This document shows, in pieces, positions 39,938-41,347 of a stretch of DNA of 41,347 nt (position 1 is the stretch's first letter; each line of letters begins with the position of its first letter). Source of the DNA: Rickettsiales bacterium (GTDB taxonomy: Bacteria; Pseudomonadota; Alphaproteobacteria; Rickettsiales; Rickettsiaceae); contig CANNHR010000006.1 in the NCBI GenBank assembly GCA_947505405.1, forward strand, positions 1 through 41,347, written 5' to 3'. The notes under the pieces were generated by a model. It ran no database searches, was not told the origin of the DNA, and saw nothing but the letters and a program-made list of their open reading frames with translations. The position numbers and the translations under genes were made by a program.

Positions 39938-41299
39938 TTGAAGAAAACATTAAATAGTTCAAGGTTATTATTACTAAGTGCTATTGGGATAGTATATGGA
40001 GATATAGGAACGAGTCCTTTATATGCACTAAAAAGCTCTTTTATAATAGGCGGTTTGGAATCTACTCCTGATAACGTTCTAGGTCTAATTAGTCTATTTA
40101 TATGGACATTATTTCTCGTAGTAACTATTAAATATATTTATCTTGTAATGAATATAGATAAAGATGAAGAAAGAGGAGGCATACTAGCATTATCGTTTTT
40201 ATGTTCTAATCTAAAACATTCACATTATAAAACTGTATCAATTCTATTAGGAATGGTAGGCGGGGCGTTGTTATTTGGAGATGGAGTAATCACCCCAGCT
40301 ATATCTGTGCTTAGCGCATTAGAAGGCCTAAATATTGTCTCTTCTGGTATACAAAAATATATAATATTACTATCGATTGGGATTTTAACTCTACTTTTTG
40401 GCTTTCAGAAAATAGGAAGTAATAAACTTGGGATTTTTTTTGGTCCCGTTATGATAATTTGGTTTTTGACTTTAGCTAGCCTGGGTATTTATAACATTAT
40501 TGCTGAGCCCATGATTTTAAAGGCATTAAATCCTTATTTTGTTGTTCGTTTTATCTTGGATAATGGATGGGCAGCATTTAAAGCCCTTAGCGGCGTGTTC
40601 CTTGTAGTCACTGGCGCAGAAGCCTTATATGCTGATCGTGGTCATTTCGGTAATACTCCTATTAAGCAAGCATGGTATTTTTTAGTTTTTCCCTCATTAA
40701 TTCTAAATTATCTAGGTCAAGGAAGCTTACTCTTGAGGTATCCAGAATTAATATCTGATCCATTTTACCACCTTATACCTTCAGCTGGTCTTTATCCATT
40801 AATAATATTAGCGACTATGGCAACTATAATTGCTTCACAAGCTATGATATCAGGAATTTTTTCACTTAGCTGGCAAGCGATAATGTTAGGTTATTTACCA
40901 AAACTTAAGGTGGTTCACCTATCCGATAATCCAGGTCAAGTATATGTTCCTGTAGTTAATAAAGTACTTTATATATTAACTATCGTAGCCATCTTACATT
41001 TTCAAACCTCCCATCAGCTATCTTTTGCTTATGGGCTCAGTGTTGCTGGAGTAATGCTCATCACAACCATCCTTTTCTCAATGCTATTACTAAGTAGAAA
41101 ACCTTTGAATACTCTTAAGGTAATTATGATTTCTGGGATGCTTTTTTTAGATAGTACTTTTGTTCTTACTAGTATTATAAAAATCTTTGAAGGAGCTTGG
41201 TACACTTTGCTTATTACTAGCATAACCCCAACTGTGTTTAAGGATTCAATTTTAGTAACTGATCTAATGAGGGTTTATCAGTACGGATTTGGTAACTAA
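39938..41299 (+). pseudogene. kup: Kup potassium transporter, 3' truncated by an IS end
   Basis: SAIGIVYGDIGTSPLYALKSSF, GGILALSFL, LFGDGVITPAISVLSALEGL. Native sequence ends at the IS junction (about 41224). The last about 25 codons are IS-derived. Confidence 0.8.
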
Positions 41300-41347
41300 T
41301 AAGTCCTGCAAACAAGTGAGTAAATGCATTAATTGGAGACCTATGCC
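41225..41347 (-). mobile_element. IS end with transposase C-terminus (inverted copy of 5-127)
   Basis: Exact reverse complement of window start; begins ACCCCAACTGTGTTTAAGGATTCAA. Confidence 0.75.

Noticed and set aside
1-41347. CRISPR arrays, rRNA or tRNA genes
   Set aside because: No spaced direct-repeat array and no recognisable tRNA/rRNA sequence found by eye. A tRNA attachment site for the element was not found.

Overview
AT-rich Rickettsiales-type window. From about 128 to 27.9 kb it carries an integrated conjugative element resembling the Rickettsiales Amplified Genetic Element (RAGE). The element has a nearly complete F-type T4SS operon (traL-E-K-pilin-B-V-C-W-U-trbC-N-F-H-G), accessory genes, an F-type traD coupling protein, an LRR protein, a degenerate trypsin-fold protein, and divergent Ti-type traA (relaxase/helicase/TOPRIM) and traD genes. 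Next comes a decayed group II intron (about 27918-35794). Its reverse-transcriptase gene has been interrupted twice, at precise points: by a large-serine-recombinase element, and by a three-tyrosine-recombinase 'RIT' element. Both empty sites can be rebuilt by eye to restore the RT reading frame. Then follow a mazEF-type TA pair and what looks like chromosomal flank: a lytic transglycosylase, a BioC-like methyltransferase, lpdA, a small MITE, and kup truncated by an IS end. Both window ends carry the same ~123-bp IS terminus in inverted orientation. Several genes are frameshifted (traN, traG, one accessory gene, the serine recombinase, the intron RT), so the element looks recently degraded. 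All family names come from motif and synteny recognition. No database search was run.
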